DNA of 28,825 nt, taken from DATDCY01 sp031406795 [NCBI: Candidatus Rokuibacteriota bacterium]. Lineage in GTDB: Bacteria; JAUVQV01. Shown one piece after another: positions 1 to 10,542 of the stretch. Numbering within the stretch: position 1 is the first letter of the stretch; every line of letters begins with the position of its first letter. The notes below the pieces were generated by a model. It was not told the DNA's origin. It ran no database searches and saw only the letters and a list, made by a program, of their open reading frames with translations. The stretch covers positions 1-28,825 of the forward strand of contig JANOHV010000081.1 of assembly GCA_031406795.1 (NCBI GenBank), in the 5' to 3' direction. The translations under genes were made by a program, and so were the position numbers.

Positions 1-271
1 CGAGGGGCTGACGCCATTATTGCTTTGCGCTGCTCCCGACTCAGCGGGCGGTTCGAAGATTTCTGGGAGCGACGCTCAAAATGCGCCGCGTGATCAATGC
101 GGCCCCCGATGGTGCTCACTCAACAATCCTGTCGTGCACCCCCGGGCCAAACCGCCGGCGCGGCATGTATGCCCCGAGGACCGCAGGCTCAACGTCCTTG
201 GCTGCCCGCGCGCAGTCACGCACGGAAGTTTTTCGACCTGGCAAGGCAGTCGCGCACTACGGAAACGTACT
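1..271. other. non-coding or unassigned left edge
   Basis: No recognisable gene is seen. Reading frames stay open because of high GC, but none gives a family motif, a convincing ribosome-binding site or a sensible composition. No hairpin plus T-run terminator is evident. The stretch leads directly into the palindromic repeat that follows the aldolase stop codon. Confidence 0.5.
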
Positions 272-412
272 GCCCGGGTCGGCAGGGAGCGTCCTGATGC
301 GTCCCGGCAAGGCGGCGCCGAGCGCGCGCGGAGGCGCACTGGTGTGCGCCGCACAAGCGACGCGAGAAGCAACGCCGCCGGGGCGCTTCAGGGCCTCCCT
401 GCCGACCCGGGC
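272..412 (-). repeat. palindromic 3' repeat element, copy 1 (after fba)
   Basis: A 141-bp element bounded by inverted GCCCGGGTCGGCAGGGA and TCCCTGCCGACCCGGGC. It begins at the last base of the aldolase stop codon. Read on the minus strand it matches the element at 9456-9597 over most of its length, including the shared cores GCGCCCCGGCGGCGTTG and GCTTGTGCGGCGCACAC. The outer arms would form a long imperfect RNA hairpin at the 3' end of the fba transcript. No encoded protein is credible, because the frames differ only as repeat translations. A role as 3'-end processing, stability or termination element is inferred. Confidence 0.85.
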
Positions 413-1476
413 TAACGGATAACTGGAGCCAGGGCGCGTTCGGCGTAGCGGGCGGCCATGTCCTCCAGCGGCACCGCCCGGATGCGCGGCGCCATCCCGG
501 CGCACCCGAAGGCTTCGTAGCGCTCCCGGCACAGGGCCTTGGCGGCGAGCTGCGCCTCCTTGAGGATCTTGCGCGGGTCGAACTCGCTCCGCTTCAGAGC
601 CAGCGCGCGGCGCATCGCACCCGTCATGGCCAGCCGGATGTCGGTGTCGATGTTCACCTTGCGCACGCCGTGGCGAATCCCCTCCTGGATCTGTTCGACC
701 GGCACGCCCCAGGTTTCGGGCATCTCGCCGCCGAATTCGCGGATCACGGCGAGCCACTCCTGCGGCACCGAACTGGAGCCGTGCATGACCAGGTGGGTGT
801 TGGGAATGCGGGCGTGGATCTCCTTGATACGCGAGATCGCGAGGATCTCGCCGTCCGGCTTGCGGGTGAACTTGTAGGCCCCGTGCGAGGTGCCGATCGC
901 GATGGCGAGCGCGTCGACGTGGGTCCTGTTCACGAAGTCCGCAGCCTGCGCCGGGTCGGTCAGCAGCTGCTCGCGGGTCATCGCCCCCTCGGCCCCGTGC
1001 CCGTCCTCCTTGTGGCCCGCCAGGGTCTCGAGCGAACCGAGCACGCCCAGCTCACCCTCGACGGAGACCCCGACCGCGTGCGCCATCTCCACGACCTGGC
1101 GCGTGATTTCGACGTTGTACTCGAAGGAGGAGGGCGTCTTCGCGTCCGCCAGCAGCGAGCCGTCCATCATGACGCTCGAGAAACCCGAGCGGATGGCCTG
1201 GACGCAGACGGCGGGGCTCGCGCCGTGATCCTGGTGCATGACCACCGGCACGTGCGGGTGGGCCTCGATCGCGGCCAGGATCAGGTGGCGCAGGAAGGCC
1301 TCGCCGGCGTACTTGCGGGCGCCGGCGGAACCCTGCATGATCACCGGCGAGTCGGTCTCGTCGGCCGCCGCCATGATCGCCTTGACCTGCTCGAGATTGT
1401 TCACGTTGAACGCCGGAATCCCGTAGCGGTGCTCCGCCGCGTGGTCCAGCAGCTGCCGAAGCGACACGAGCGGCAT
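412..1476 (-). CDS. fba: class II fructose-bisphosphate aldolase
   Basis: Cytosolic zinc-dependent aldolase that interconverts fructose-1,6-bisphosphate with DHAP and glyceraldehyde-3-phosphate in glycolysis, gluconeogenesis or the Calvin cycle. At 354 aa it fits the CbbA/class IIB branch. It shows the metal/catalytic HQDHG motif (residues 81-85), [10 protein letters not shown] in the middle and HGSSSVP further on, which are phosphate and metal-site signatures. The start ATG at 1476 has GGGGAG a few bases upstream. It lies downstream of transketolase on the same strand, with only a 22-codon ORF between them, so the two are probably one operon. A 141-bp palindromic element starts at its stop codon. 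Family assignment is secure; the preferred pathway direction is not readable from sequence. Confidence 0.97.
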   Translation of the reverse strand: MPLVSLRQLLDHAAEHRYGIPAFNVNNLEQVKAIMAAADETDSPVIMQGSAGARKYAGEAFLRHLILAAIEAHPHVPVVMHQDHGASPAVCVQAIRSGFSSVMMDGSLLADAKTPSSFEYNVEITRQVVEMAHAVGVSVEGELGVLGSLETLAGHKEDGHGAEGAMTREQLLTDPAQAADFVNRTHVDALAIAIGTSHGAYKFTRKPDGEILAISRIKEIHARIPNTHLVMHGSSSVPQEWLAVIREFGGEMPETWGVPVEQIQEGIRHGVRKVNIDTDIRLAMTGAMRRALALKRSEFDPRKILKEAQLAAKALCRERYEAFGCAGMAPRIRAVPLEDMAARYAERALAPVIR

Positions 1477-1479
1477 CGG

Positions 1480-1548
1480 CTACTTCTCCCCCTGCGGAAC
1501 AGCGTGCGCGGCGACCATGAACCGTGCCCCAAACTGACGCTGCTTCAT
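1480..1548 (-). CDS. candidate 22-codon coupling ORF between tkt and fba
   Basis: The ATG overlaps the transketolase stop codon as ATGA, and the TAG lies three bases before the aldolase ATG. The ORF therefore bridges the two genes exactly, and the fba Shine-Dalgarno-like GGGGAG lies inside its last codons. The 22-residue product (start [10 protein letters not shown]) has no recognised domain. The geometry suggests translational coupling by termination-reinitiation, but in GC-rich DNA a short open frame can occur by chance. It is reported as a candidate only. Confidence 0.3.
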   Translation of the reverse strand: MKQRQFGARFMVAAHAVPQGEK

Positions 1549-3584
1549 GGTCCCGCCGCTGCGCGCGGAACGTTGAGCACGGACTTCACGGCCCGCACGA
1601 CGCGCTCGGGGGTGAAGTCGAAGAACTTGAAGAGCGCGCCGGCCGGCGCCGACTCCCCGAAACGGTCGAGGCCGACCACGGCGCCCTCGAGACCGACGTA
1701 CCGGTACCAGCCGGCGGTGACCCCGGCCTCGACCGCGACGCGCGGCACGCCGGCCGGCAACACCGCCGAACGCCAGGCGTCGTCCTGACGGTCGAAGACG
1801 CTCGTGGAGGGCATCGAGACCACCCGCACCGCGATTCCCTCCGCCGCGAGCTGCTGCTGCGCCGCCATGGCGAGCGCGACCTCCGAGCCCGTGGCGATGA
1901 TCACGGCGCGGGGTGCGCCCGCGGCCTCCGCGAGCACGTAGCCGCCGCGGCGGATCGCCGCCAGCTGCGCTGCGTCGCGCTTCTGGAAGGGCAGGTTCTG
2001 ACGGGAGAAGAGCAGCGCGCTCGGACCGGTGCGCCGCTCGATTGCGGCGGCCCAGCACACGGCGGACTCGACGGTGTCGCAGGGGCGCCAGACGTCCATG
2101 TTCGGGATCAGTCGCAGCGTCGCCGCCTGCTCGACCGCCTGGTGCGTCGGGCCGTCCTCGCCGAGACCGATCGAGTCGTGGGTGTACACGAAGACCTGCC
2201 GCAACCGCATCAGCGCCGCCATCCGCAACGCGTTGCGCGCGTACTCGGAGAACATCAGAAAGGTCGCCGAATAGGGGATCAGCCCGCCGTGCAGCGCGAT
2301 GCCGTTGCTGATCGCGCTCATGCCGAATTCGCGCACGCCGAAGTAGAGATAGTTGCCGCCCCCGCTGCGGGTGACCGCCTTCGAGCCGGACCAGAGCGTG
2401 AGGTTCGAGCCAGCCAGGTCGGCCGAACCGCCGATGAGCTCGGGCAGCACTTTCGCGTACGCCTCGATGCAGTTCTGCGAAGCCTTGCGCGTGGCGATCG
2501 TCTCGGCCTTGGCTGCGACGGCCGCCAGCGTCGCGTCGACGTGCGCCGCCCAGCCCGCGGGCAGTTCGCCGGCCATGCGACGCTTGTACTCCGCGGCGAG
2601 TTCGGGGTGCGCCTTGGCGTAGGCGTCGAAGCGCCGCTGCCAGTCGCCCTGGATCTTCGCCCCCTGGGGCCGCGCGTCCCAGCCCCGGTAGACTTCGTCC
2701 GGGATTTCGAACGGCAGGTGGTGCCAGTGGATGTGCGGGCGGGACGCGGCGATCTCCGCGTCGCCGAGAGGCGCGCCGTGCACGTCGTGGGAACCGGCCT
2801 TGGTGACGGCGCCCATGCCGATCACCGTCTTGCAGCAGAGAAGCGACGGCCGGTCCTTCACGGCCTGCGCGGCGAGGATCGCGGCGTGAATCGCCTCGGG
2901 GTCGTGGCCGTCGATGTCGCGCACGACGTGCCAGCCGTACGCCTCGAAGCGCCGGGGCGTGTCGTCGGTGAACCATCCGGACACGTCGCCGTCGATCGAG
3001 ATCCCGTTGTTGTCCCAGAAACAGGTCAGCTTGCCCAGGCCGAGGGTCCCCGCAAGCGAACAGGCCTCGTGGCTGATCCCCTCCATCAGGCAGCCGTCGC
3101 CGAGAAAGACCCAGGTGTTGTGGTCGACGATCTCGTGCCCGGGGCGGTTGAAGGTGCGGGCGAGGACCATCTCGGCGATGGCCATCCCCACCGCGTTGGC
3201 CAACCCCTGCCCGAGCGGGCCGGTCGTGGTCTCGACCCCCGGGGTGAGGCCGACTTCCGGGTGTCCCGGCGTCCGCGAGTGCAGCTGGCGGAAGGCCTTG
3301 AGATCTTCGATCGTCAGGTCGTAACCGCTCAGATGCAGCAAGGCGTAGAGGAGCATCGACCCGTGGCCGTTGGAGAGCACGAAGCGGTCGCGATCGGGCC
3401 AGGCGGGGTCGGCCGGATTGTGGCGCAGGTGGTGGTTCCAGAGGACCTCGGCGATCTCCGCCATCCCCATCGGCATGCCGGGGTGGCCCGAGTTGGCCTT
3501 CTGGACCGCGTCCATTGCCAGCGCGCGGATGGCGCTCGTGAGGTTCGTGAATGCCGGTTTCTCGAAGTCGCTGAACTTCATCAT
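1545..3584 (-). CDS. tkt: transketolase
   Basis: Cytosolic thiamine-diphosphate enzyme that transfers two-carbon ketol units between pentose-phosphate or Calvin-cycle sugars. At 679 aa it is full length. The N-terminal ThDP-binding domain has [11 protein letters not shown] near residue 35 and [13 protein letters not shown] followed by NNGISIDG, the ThDP/Mg motif. The middle domain has SADLAGSN and [10 protein letters not shown], and the C-terminal domain ends with [12 protein letters not shown]. The start is the first of two tandem ATGs (3584), with GGAGGA about 10 bases upstream. It is first in a two-enzyme unit with fba, which suggests co-expression of sugar-phosphate enzymes. Confidence 0.98.
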   Translation of the reverse strand: MMKFSDFEKPAFTNLTSAIRALAMDAVQKANSGHPGMPMGMAEIAEVLWNHHLRHNPADPAWPDRDRFVLSNGHGSMLLYALLHLSGYDLTIEDLKAFRQLHSRTPGHPEVGLTPGVETTTGPLGQGLANAVGMAIAEMVLARTFNRPGHEIVDHNTWVFLGDGCLMEGISHEACSLAGTLGLGKLTCFWDNNGISIDGDVSGWFTDDTPRRFEAYGWHVVRDIDGHDPEAIHAAILAAQAVKDRPSLLCCKTVIGMGAVTKAGSHDVHGAPLGDAEIAASRPHIHWHHLPFEIPDEVYRGWDARPQGAKIQGDWQRRFDAYAKAHPELAAEYKRRMAGELPAGWAAHVDATLAAVAAKAETIATRKASQNCIEAYAKVLPELIGGSADLAGSNLTLWSGSKAVTRSGGGNYLYFGVREFGMSAISNGIALHGGLIPYSATFLMFSEYARNALRMAALMRLRQVFVYTHDSIGLGEDGPTHQAVEQAATLRLIPNMDVWRPCDTVESAVCWAAAIERRTGPSALLFSRQNLPFQKRDAAQLAAIRRGGYVLAEAAGAPRAVIIATGSEVALAMAAQQQLAAEGIAVRVVSMPSTSVFDRQDDAWRSAVLPAGVPRVAVEAGVTAGWYRYVGLEGAVVGLDRFGESAPAGALFKFFDFTPERVVRAVKSVLNVPRAAAGP

Positions 3585-3865
3585 CGATCGGAGTCCTCCA
3601 GTGCAACGGTCACGTCTTCCAGCCCCACGCCAGGCGACCCCGACTTCGCCACGGCCGCAAAGTGAAGAGAGTGCCGGTGATCCGCACGGATGTCAAGTTT
3701 ACAGATGCCTGCAATATCAATGACTTGTGAAATATGTCGCGAAAAACTGCCCAAATGGGGTTCAGCGGCTTCTGCTGAAATCGATGGACGACATCGACAA
3801 AACCCAGTAAAATCAAATCGCAGGTGGGTTTAACCACAGGGGTCACACCGCAAGGAGGAATGGAC
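3585..3865. other. divergent AT-richer intergenic region
   Basis: The region between tkt (leftward) and the lysine-rich gene (rightward) is visibly richer in A/T than its surroundings. It contains a short inverted repeat TTCAGC(N7)GCTGAA around 3760 and the likely promoter of the rightward gene. No additional gene is seen. Confidence 0.5.
3785..3813 (+). promoter_or_regulatory. probable sigma-70 promoter of the histone-like gene
   Basis: TGGACG (3785-3790) and TAAAAT (3808-3813) are separated by 17 bases, about 50 bases upstream of the start codon. The -10 is a 5/6 match to consensus and the -35 a 4/6 match. Inferred from sequence only. Confidence 0.5.
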
Positions 3866-4105
3866 ATGGCAGTAAAAAAAGAGGTCAAGAAGACCATGGC
3901 GAAAGTCGCCAAGAAGGCTGTGAAAATGGAAAAGGCCGTTGTCAAGAAGGCCGTGAAGGTGGAAAAGGCCGTTGCCAAGAAGGTCGTGAAGAAGGCGGCG
4001 CAAGTGAAGAAGGCGGTCGTGAAGAATGCCACTGCCGCCAAGAAGGCCGTCGTCAAGAAGTCGGCCCCGGCGGTGAAGGCAATCAAGAAGAAGATCTCCT
4101 GGTAG
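3866..4105 (+). CDS. lysine/alanine-rich histone H1-like protein
   Basis: A 79-residue protein with 28 lysines, built mainly of degenerate KKAVxKxEKAV-type repeats, with very few aromatic residues and a terminal Trp. This matches bacterial H1-like or AlgP-like C-terminal basic tails that bind and compact DNA non-specifically, so nucleoid binding is inferred. The start at 3866 is preferred because AAGGAGG ends seven bases upstream; the in-frame ATG at 3860 is too close to it. A strong hairpin terminator follows at 4120-4149, so the gene is monocistronic and likely well expressed. It has no globular domain. A ribosome-associated or other polyanion-binding basic protein is an alternative. Confidence 0.8.
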   Translation: MAVKKEVKKTMAKVAKKAVKMEKAVVKKAVKVEKAVAKKVVKKAAQVKKAVVKNATAAKKAVVKKSAPAVKAIKKKISW

Positions 4106-4119
4106 TCGGAGCGCGCCTG

Positions 4120-4149
4120 GCGCCCGCGCAAGCGGGCGTCGCTTTTTTT
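4120..4149 (+). terminator. intrinsic terminator of the histone-like gene
   Basis: An 8-bp GC-rich stem (4120-4127 with 4132-4139, one G-T pair), a GCAA tetraloop and a run of seven T at 4143-4149 form a canonical intrinsic terminator 15 bases after the stop codon. Confidence 0.9.
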
Positions 4150-4172
4150 CCGTTCGGGGGCCGAACCGTCTG

Positions 4173-4625
4173 ATGGACATCTTTCAGCGCAGCATCCACT
4201 CCAATGTCAAGCAGATCGACGCCGGCCGGATCCTGGTCACCAGTTCGCTGCTCGACCTCGAGCACTCGCTGCACCTCGAGCTGGTGGTACGCCTGGAGGA
4301 TCGCACGATCGAGTCGGCGAAGGCCTCGATGAGCAAAACGCCGCTCACGCGCTGCGCGAAGGGGGTCGAGGGGATCCCGGCCCTCGCCGGCATGGTGGTC
4401 GACCGCGGCGTGCTGCGCGAGATCCACCGGCGCGTCGGCGGCCCGCGCGGCTGCGCTCACCTCGTGGAACTGCTCGACAACGCGGTGCGGCTGATTTCGA
4501 TGATTCTCATCGGCAGTTCGCTCAACTACTGGGGCAACCTGAAGGAGCGCATGACCGAGGAGGAGATCGTCGCCGAAGGGCGCACGAAGTTGAAGAACAC
4601 CTGCCTCGTCTTCGCCGACGAGTGA
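4173..4625 (+). CDS. DUF2889 family protein
   Basis: A 150-aa cytosolic protein of the DUF2889 family, whose function is not established. Family-like features are an N-terminal segment on polypeptide conversion of a small beta-rich domain, the central RVGGPRGCAHLVELL motif (about residues 87-101) and a C-terminal acidic helix. The conserved Cys-x-His in the motif might bind metal; this is inference. The gene follows the histone-like gene's terminator and converges on pyruvate kinase with only six bases between stop codons, so the two transcripts must overlap at their 3' ends. No strong Shine-Dalgarno sequence is seen before the ATG at 4173. Confidence 0.8.
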   Translation: MDIFQRSIHSNVKQIDAGRILVTSSLLDLEHSLHLELVVRLEDRTIESAKASMSKTPLTRCAKGVEGIPALAGMVVDRGVLREIHRRVGGPRGCAHLVELLDNAVRLISMILIGSSLNYWGNLKERMTEEEIVAEGRTKLKNTCLVFADE

Positions 4626-4631
4626 CCCGGG

Positions 4632-6074
4632 CTAATCTTCAGGGACGACGAGGTCGCCGACGCGGACGATCTTCATCGCGTTCGTGCCGCCGTGCACCCC
4701 GAGCAGGTCGCCCTTGGTGATGATCACAAGGTCGCCTTCGCACACGGCGCCGAGACGCACCAGTTCGTCCACCGCCGCCTTGTTCACACGGTGGTGCGAG
4801 GTGGTGTTCGCCGAAAAGAACACCGGATGCACGCCGCGGTAGAGCGTCATCCGGCGCAGCGTGGCGCGGTGGGCGCTCAGCGCGTAGATCGGCATCCCGG
4901 AGCTGATCCGCGACATCCACAGCGGCGTCGACCCGGACTCGGTGAGCGCGGCGATCGCCGTCACGCCCAGGTGGTTGGCGGTGTACATGGTGGCCATCGC
5001 GACGGCCTCGTCGATGCCCGCGAAGCGCGAGTCGATCCGGTGGCGCGAGACGCGCGTGACGCGCTGTTTCTCGGCCTCGCGGCAGATGCGGTCGGCCGCC
5101 TCGATGACCTCGACGGGGTGGCGCCCCACCGCGGTCTCGGCCGAGAGCATCACGGCGTCGGTGCCGTCGAGCACGGCGTTGGCGACATCGAAGACTTCGG
5201 CCCGCGTCGGGATCGGGTTCTCGATCATCGACTCCATCATCTGCGTGGCCGTAATTACCGCGCGGTTGAGCGCGCGGCAGAGCCGGATGGTGCGTTTCTG
5301 CACGGGGGGCAGCGCCGCGTCCCCGATCTCCACCCCGAGGTCGCCGCGCGCGATCATCACGGCATCGGCGGCGAGTATGAAGGACTTCAGGTCGGCGAGC
5401 ACCTCGGCGCGCTCGAGTTTCGCGATGATCCCGCCCCGGCCGCCCGCGGCCCGCAGCAGCGCGCGGGCCTCCTCGATGTCGGCCGGCGAGCGCGGGAACG
5501 ACACCGCGAGGTAGTCCGCATCCAACTCCGCGGCGGTGATGATATCCCTGCGGTCTTTGTCGGTCAGCGCCGGGGCCGAGAGGCCGCCGCCCTGACGGTT
5601 GATTCCTTTCGCGCTGGAGAGCTCGCCGCCGACGACCACCGTGCAGCGGATTTCAGCGCCCGCAACGGCGTCGACGCACAACACGATCCGTCCGTCGTCG
5701 AGCAGCAGCCGATCGCCGGCGACGACATCCCGCGGCAGCGCCGGGTACGTCACGCCCACCCGCTCGACGGTGCCGGCGTCGCGGGGGCAGGCGGCGTCCA
5801 GCGTGAACTTCGCGCCCGCCTCGAGCAGCACCCGACCGTCCCGGAACCCCTCGATGCGGATCTTGGGCCCCTGCAGATCGACGATGACGCCGACGTGGCG
5901 CCCGAGCGCCTCGGCGCGGCTGCGCACGAGCGCGACCCGGTCGCGGTGGCGGGCGACGCTGTCGTGCGAGAAGTTCAGGCGAGCGACGTCGAGGCCGGCG
6001 AGAATCATCCGGTCGATAATCCCCGGCGCGTCCGTGGCCGGGCCGAGCGTCGCGACGATCTTGGTCCGGATCAC
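4632..6074 (-). CDS. pyk: pyruvate kinase
   Basis: Glycolytic cytosolic enzyme that makes pyruvate and ATP from phosphoenolpyruvate and ADP. At 480 aa it is full length. The N-terminus is TKIVATLGPATD. GIIAKLERAEVL carries the catalytic lysine, IARGDLGVEIG binds metal and phosphate, ATQMMESMIENPIPTRAEV is the PROSITE-like region, and a C-terminal allosteric domain follows. The start codon is GTG at 6074, and the reading fits the family N-terminus exactly. A small basic gene lies 25 bases upstream on the same strand. The stop is followed by GCCCGGGTC, the same nine bases that begin the palindromic element after fba and glgP, although the rest of that element is absent. Confidence 0.97.
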   Translation of the reverse strand: MIRTKIVATLGPATDAPGIIDRMILAGLDVARLNFSHDSVARHRDRVALVRSRAEALGRHVGVIVDLQGPKIRIEGFRDGRVLLEAGAKFTLDAACPRDAGTVERVGVTYPALPRDVVAGDRLLLDDGRIVLCVDAVAGAEIRCTVVVGGELSSAKGINRQGGGLSAPALTDKDRRDIITAAELDADYLAVSFPRSPADIEEARALLRAAGGRGGIIAKLERAEVLADLKSFILAADAVMIARGDLGVEIGDAALPPVQKRTIRLCRALNRAVITATQMMESMIENPIPTRAEVFDVANAVLDGTDAVMLSAETAVGRHPVEVIEAADRICREAEKQRVTRVSRHRIDSRFAGIDEAVAMATMYTANHLGVTAIAALTESGSTPLWMSRISSGMPIYALSAHRATLRRMTLYRGVHPVFFSANTTSHHRVNKAAVDELVRLGAVCEGDLVIITKGDLLGVHGGTNAMKIVRVGDLVVPED

Positions 6075-6099
6075 GGCCTGCGCACCTGCGTCGGGCGGA

Positions 6100-6318
6100 T
6101 CAGTCGCGGTCGGAGCCCGCGCCGGCGGGCGGTGGCACGTCCTCGTCGGCGTAGGGATCGAGAGGACCGTCGAGGACCTGCAGGTTGTCCTCCTCCAGCG
6201 TGCCGGACTCCCGCTGGACCTTGCGCTCCACGCGCCGCGCCTCTTTTTCCTTCTGCTTCTGCTGGCGGGACATTTCCTTCTGTCTTTTCTGGAACGACGG
6301 CCGTTGCTTTTTTGCCAT
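6100..6318 (-). CDS. small highly charged conserved-type protein
   Basis: A 72-aa protein whose first half is extremely rich in Lys, Arg and Gln (QKRQKEMSRQQKQKEKEARR), predicted as one long charged helix or coiled coil. The tail is acidic and proline-rich. Small proteins of this build occur next to cold-shock genes in some delta-type proteobacteria and have no known function. The ATG at 6318 is preferred over the GTG at 6324 because AAAGGA lies seven bases upstream of it. It sits between csp and pyk on the same strand but is separated from csp by a strong terminator. Nucleic-acid binding is only a guess from composition. Confidence 0.7.
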   Translation of the reverse strand: MAKKQRPSFQKRQKEMSRQQKQKEKEARRVERKVQRESGTLEEDNLQVLDGPLDPYADEDVPPPAGAGSDRD

Positions 6319-6373
6319 GTTCACATCCTTTCAGGGCCCGCCGCGCGGGGGACGGGGGGGGCGGCGGGGTGAT

Positions 6374-6414
6374 GAAAAGCCAACGGCCCCCGCTCCCTTC
6401 CGGGAGGGGGGCCG
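6374..6414 (-). terminator. intrinsic terminator of the cold-shock gene
   Basis: A perfect outer stem of 8 bp (6384-6391 with 6407-6414) and an inner stem of 5 bp (6393-6397 with 6402-6406) enclose a TTCC loop. A short U tract follows on the minus strand (A-run at 6375-6378). It lies about 20 bases after the csp stop. Confidence 0.85.
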
Positions 6415-6432
6415 CCGGCGAGTCGGGTGCGA

Positions 6433-6636
6433 CTAGACCGGGCGGACGTTAGCCGCAGCCGGGCCCTTCTGGCCCTGGACGATATCGAACTCCACGGCCT
6501 GACCCTCGCTCAGGCTCTTGAAGCCCGAGCCCTGGATCGCCGTATGATGCACGAAGACATCCTTGGAGCCATCGTCGAGGCTGATGAAACCGAAGCCCTT
6601 CTGATCGTTGAACCACTTCACCGTCCCACGCGCCAT
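6433..6636 (-). CDS. cold-shock domain protein (CspA family)
   Basis: A 67-aa single-domain OB-fold protein that binds single-stranded RNA/DNA and acts as an RNA chaperone. It shows RNP1 KGFGFI (residues 13-18) and RNP2 VFVHHTAI (27-34), with the usual [16 protein letters not shown]-terminal end. The ATG at 6636 is preceded by GGAAGAG. The longer in-frame opening upstream has no family similarity and is treated as 5' leader. A leader of up to about 100 bases would fit cold-shock mRNA regulation, but no temperature-sensing structure was established. It is monocistronic because a strong terminator follows. Confidence 0.96.
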   Translation of the reverse strand: MARGTVKWFNDQKGFGFISLDDGSKDVFVHHTAIQGSGFKSLSEGQAVEFDIVQGQKGPAAANVRPV

Positions 6637-6898
6637 ACTCTTCCGTCCCTTCCACCAATCCCGTGTAGTAACACACTCGGTGTCGTCTTGGACTCCGGTG
6701 CACCTGTTTTGCCGACAATTGGGGATTGAGCAACTGTAGGCTACTGAAATCAAACCTTACTCCGATTCATTTTCGGTGTCCAGACCTTTTTTGAGCGGGC
6801 CTGGCCGCCGCTTCCGACCCAGATTCTGTATTACAATGGCCGGCGTTGGGTCCGGTCACCCCGGGCGGCGGCACACCACGCGAAAAGGAGCAACGGAC
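6637..6898. other. divergent intergenic region between csp and glgP
   Basis: This holds the csp 5' leader (leftward) and the upstream region of glgP (rightward). TACAAT near 6833-6838 could be the glgP -10, but no good -35 is seen at the right distance. No other gene is seen. Confidence 0.4.
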
Positions 6899-6964
6899 AT
6901 GACGCACGCCGAACACCTCCAGGATGGACCCGCGCAACCGCTCCGGAACTTCGCGGGGGCGTAG
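6899..6964 (+). CDS. candidate 21-codon leader ORF before glgP
   Basis: The ATG at 6899 has AAAAGGAG about eight bases upstream, a better ribosome site than that of glgP itself. It encodes 21 residues (start MTHAEHLQDG) and ends in TAG six bases before the glgP ATG, in the same frame. The alternatives are a leader peptide driving reinitiation at glgP, a former N-terminal extension cut by an in-frame nonsense codon, or a sequencing error at the TAG. The 21 residues have no counterpart in usual glycogen phosphorylases. Confidence 0.45.
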   Translation: MTHAEHLQDGPAQPLRNFAGA

Positions 6965-6970
6965 AACCGG

Positions 6971-9451
<2,481 letters not shown>

Positions 9452-9455
9452 ATCG

Positions 9456-9597
9456 GCCCGGGTCGTTCAGGAGGGCTTTTTGCGCCCCGGCGGCGTTGGC
9501 GCTCGCGTTGCTTGTGCGGCGCACACGAGTGCGCCTCCGCGCACGCTTCGCGCCTGCCTTGCCGGGACGCAAAAATCCGCTCCTGACCGACCCGGGC
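9456..9597 (+). repeat. palindromic 3' repeat element, copy 2 (after glgP)
   Basis: A 142-bp element starting five bases after the glgP stop, bounded by GCCCGGGTCG and CGACCCGGGC. The arms extend inward through TTCAGGAGG...CTTTTTGCG and CGCAAAAATCCGCTCCTGA, giving a long imperfect hairpin. It has the same orientation relative to its upstream gene as the copy after fba. Internal blocks are conserved between copies while arm sequences differ in compensatory fashion, for example GGCAGGGA/TCCCTGCC against TTCAGGAG/CTCCTGAC. Confidence 0.85.
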
Positions 9598-9686
9598 AGC
9601 TAAGGCCCTGCGGGGTACATGCCGGGACCATCGCCAGAGAGCCCTCTGGGATAACGATCCATGTGACAAAAAAACTGAAATCGGGG

Positions 9687-9727
9687 CTGTCAGCCAAGAG
9701 CCGCGTCCGGGGAGACTTGGGCTGACG
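9687..9727 (-). terminator. possible terminator hairpin after the thioesterase gene
   Basis: GTCAGCC-AAG at 9689-9698 pairs with CTT-GGGCTGAC at 9716-9726, with one bulged base. On the minus strand a U7 run follows, but about 14 bases beyond the stem (A-run at 9667-9673). It is therefore weaker than a canonical terminator. Confidence 0.35.
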
Positions 9728-10216
9728 TCAGGTCCTGGTTCGTTCTCGCGGGGTTCGAGCGAGATAGGTGGCGTGGAAGAGCGCGGCGGGACCAGCCTTG
9801 GTCTCGATGAAAGCCTCCACCTTCAGCCGGGCCTTTCCCCGCAGCCGGTAGGCGTCAAGGAACGCGGCAACCTCCCCGGGCGGCGGGAGCGGACAGCGGG
9901 CGACGATCCGGCCCGACACCGGCGCGCGGTACTCGGTGGCGCCGACGGCGATCAGCACGTCGGCCGCCAGCCCCGCTTCGCGAAGCAGCAGGTCGGCCAG
10001 CGCCCAGCCGCTGAGCGCGAGAATCGAGGTCAGCGTGCCGCCGAAGGCGATCCCCTTGTCGTTGATATTCGGTTTCAGCGGCGCGGTCATCGTCACCCCC
10101 GCTGCATCGAAGGAGCGCATCCGGATGCCCATGGCCTGCGTGATGGGCACGTGTCGGGCCAGATAGGCATTCACGTCGTGGCCGGCGATGGCGCTGCCCG
10201 GGTTGCGAGAGCTCAT
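9728..10216 (-). CDS. YiiD C-terminal-type hot-dog thioesterase
   Basis: A 162-aa single hot-dog domain like the C-terminal (putative thioesterase) domain of YiiD, expected to act on acyl thioesters in the cytosol; the substrate is unknown. The diagnostic stretch is NINDKGIAFGGTLTSI around residues 51-66 (helix start and active-site region), preceded by MGIRMRSFDAAGVTMTAPL and ending in a basic strand. The ATG at 10216 has no clear Shine-Dalgarno sequence. It is a stand-alone gene on the minus strand; the MITE-like repeat inserted about 70 bases upstream of its start (10286-10493) may carry or disturb its promoter region. Confidence 0.85.
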   Translation of the reverse strand: MSSRNPGSAIAGHDVNAYLARHVPITQAMGIRMRSFDAAGVTMTAPLKPNINDKGIAFGGTLTSILALSGWALADLLLREAGLAADVLIAVGATEYRAPVSGRIVARCPLPPPGEVAAFLDAYRLRGKARLKVEAFIETKAGPAALFHATYLARTPRERTRT

Positions 10217-10285
10217 GGGGAAAGAGTTTCGGCGCTCCGGCCGACGCTGTCAACCTCCCATTCCACCGAACAGCGTCGACGGCGT

Positions 10286-10493
10286 CCCCGATCCGCGCGT
10301 ACGCGCGGATCCAGCAGCAGAGGAGGCATTTCAACAGCCGAAAAAGCAGGATTTATTGCAGGAAGCACGGCGTGGCAGAGGTCACGCATCGCTTGAAGCA
10401 TGCATTGCGATCAGGTATGAGCAACGACTTGGATAAACCGGACCCGGTGACAAGCCTGACTCTCCTGATCCGCGCGTTACGCGCGGATTTGGG
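10286..10493 (+). mobile_element. MITE-like repeat, copy A
   Basis: A 208-bp element with terminal inverted sequences CCCCGATCCGCGCG and CGCGCGGATTTGGG, flanked by the 6-bp direct repeat CGGCGT (10280-10285 and 10494-10499). Each end is itself palindromic: a 22-bp perfect palindrome at 10290-10311 centred on GTAC, and a 21-bp one at 10468-10488. It aligns almost base for base with the reverse complement of 14797-15002. It has no transposase and no credible ORF. It lies between the thioesterase start and the -35 box of the small-RNA-like unit. A non-autonomous element mobilised in trans is the inference. Confidence 0.85.
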
Positions 10494-10508
10494 CGGCGTA
10501 CAATCCCC

Positions 10509-10536
10509 TTGACAGAATGTCGCGGCGACCTACATT
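10509..10536 (+). promoter_or_regulatory. strong sigma-70 promoter of the small-RNA-like unit
   Basis: TTGACA (10509-10514) and TACATT (10531-10536) are separated by 16 bases, which predicts a transcript start near 10543. The -35 is a perfect consensus match. Confidence 0.7.
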
Positions 10537-10542
10537 GGTGAG

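Noticed and set aside
94-415. Small ORFs within the first 415 bases and the similar peptides at 9456-9597
   Set aside because: The shared peptides are translations of the palindromic repeat, not protein conservation.
1480-3606. 708-codon frame over transketolase
   Set aside because: Shadow in another frame on the same strand; only its last 22 codons were kept as a separate micro-ORF candidate.
3740-3784. TTCAGC/GCTGAA inverted repeat as an operator
   Set aside because: Six-base arms with a 7-base loop are too weak to separate from chance without comparative data.
10286-10493. Short ORFs shared by the two MITE-like copies
   Set aside because: No ribosome site, and substitutions between copies do not favour synonymous positions by eye; the open frame follows from the repeat.
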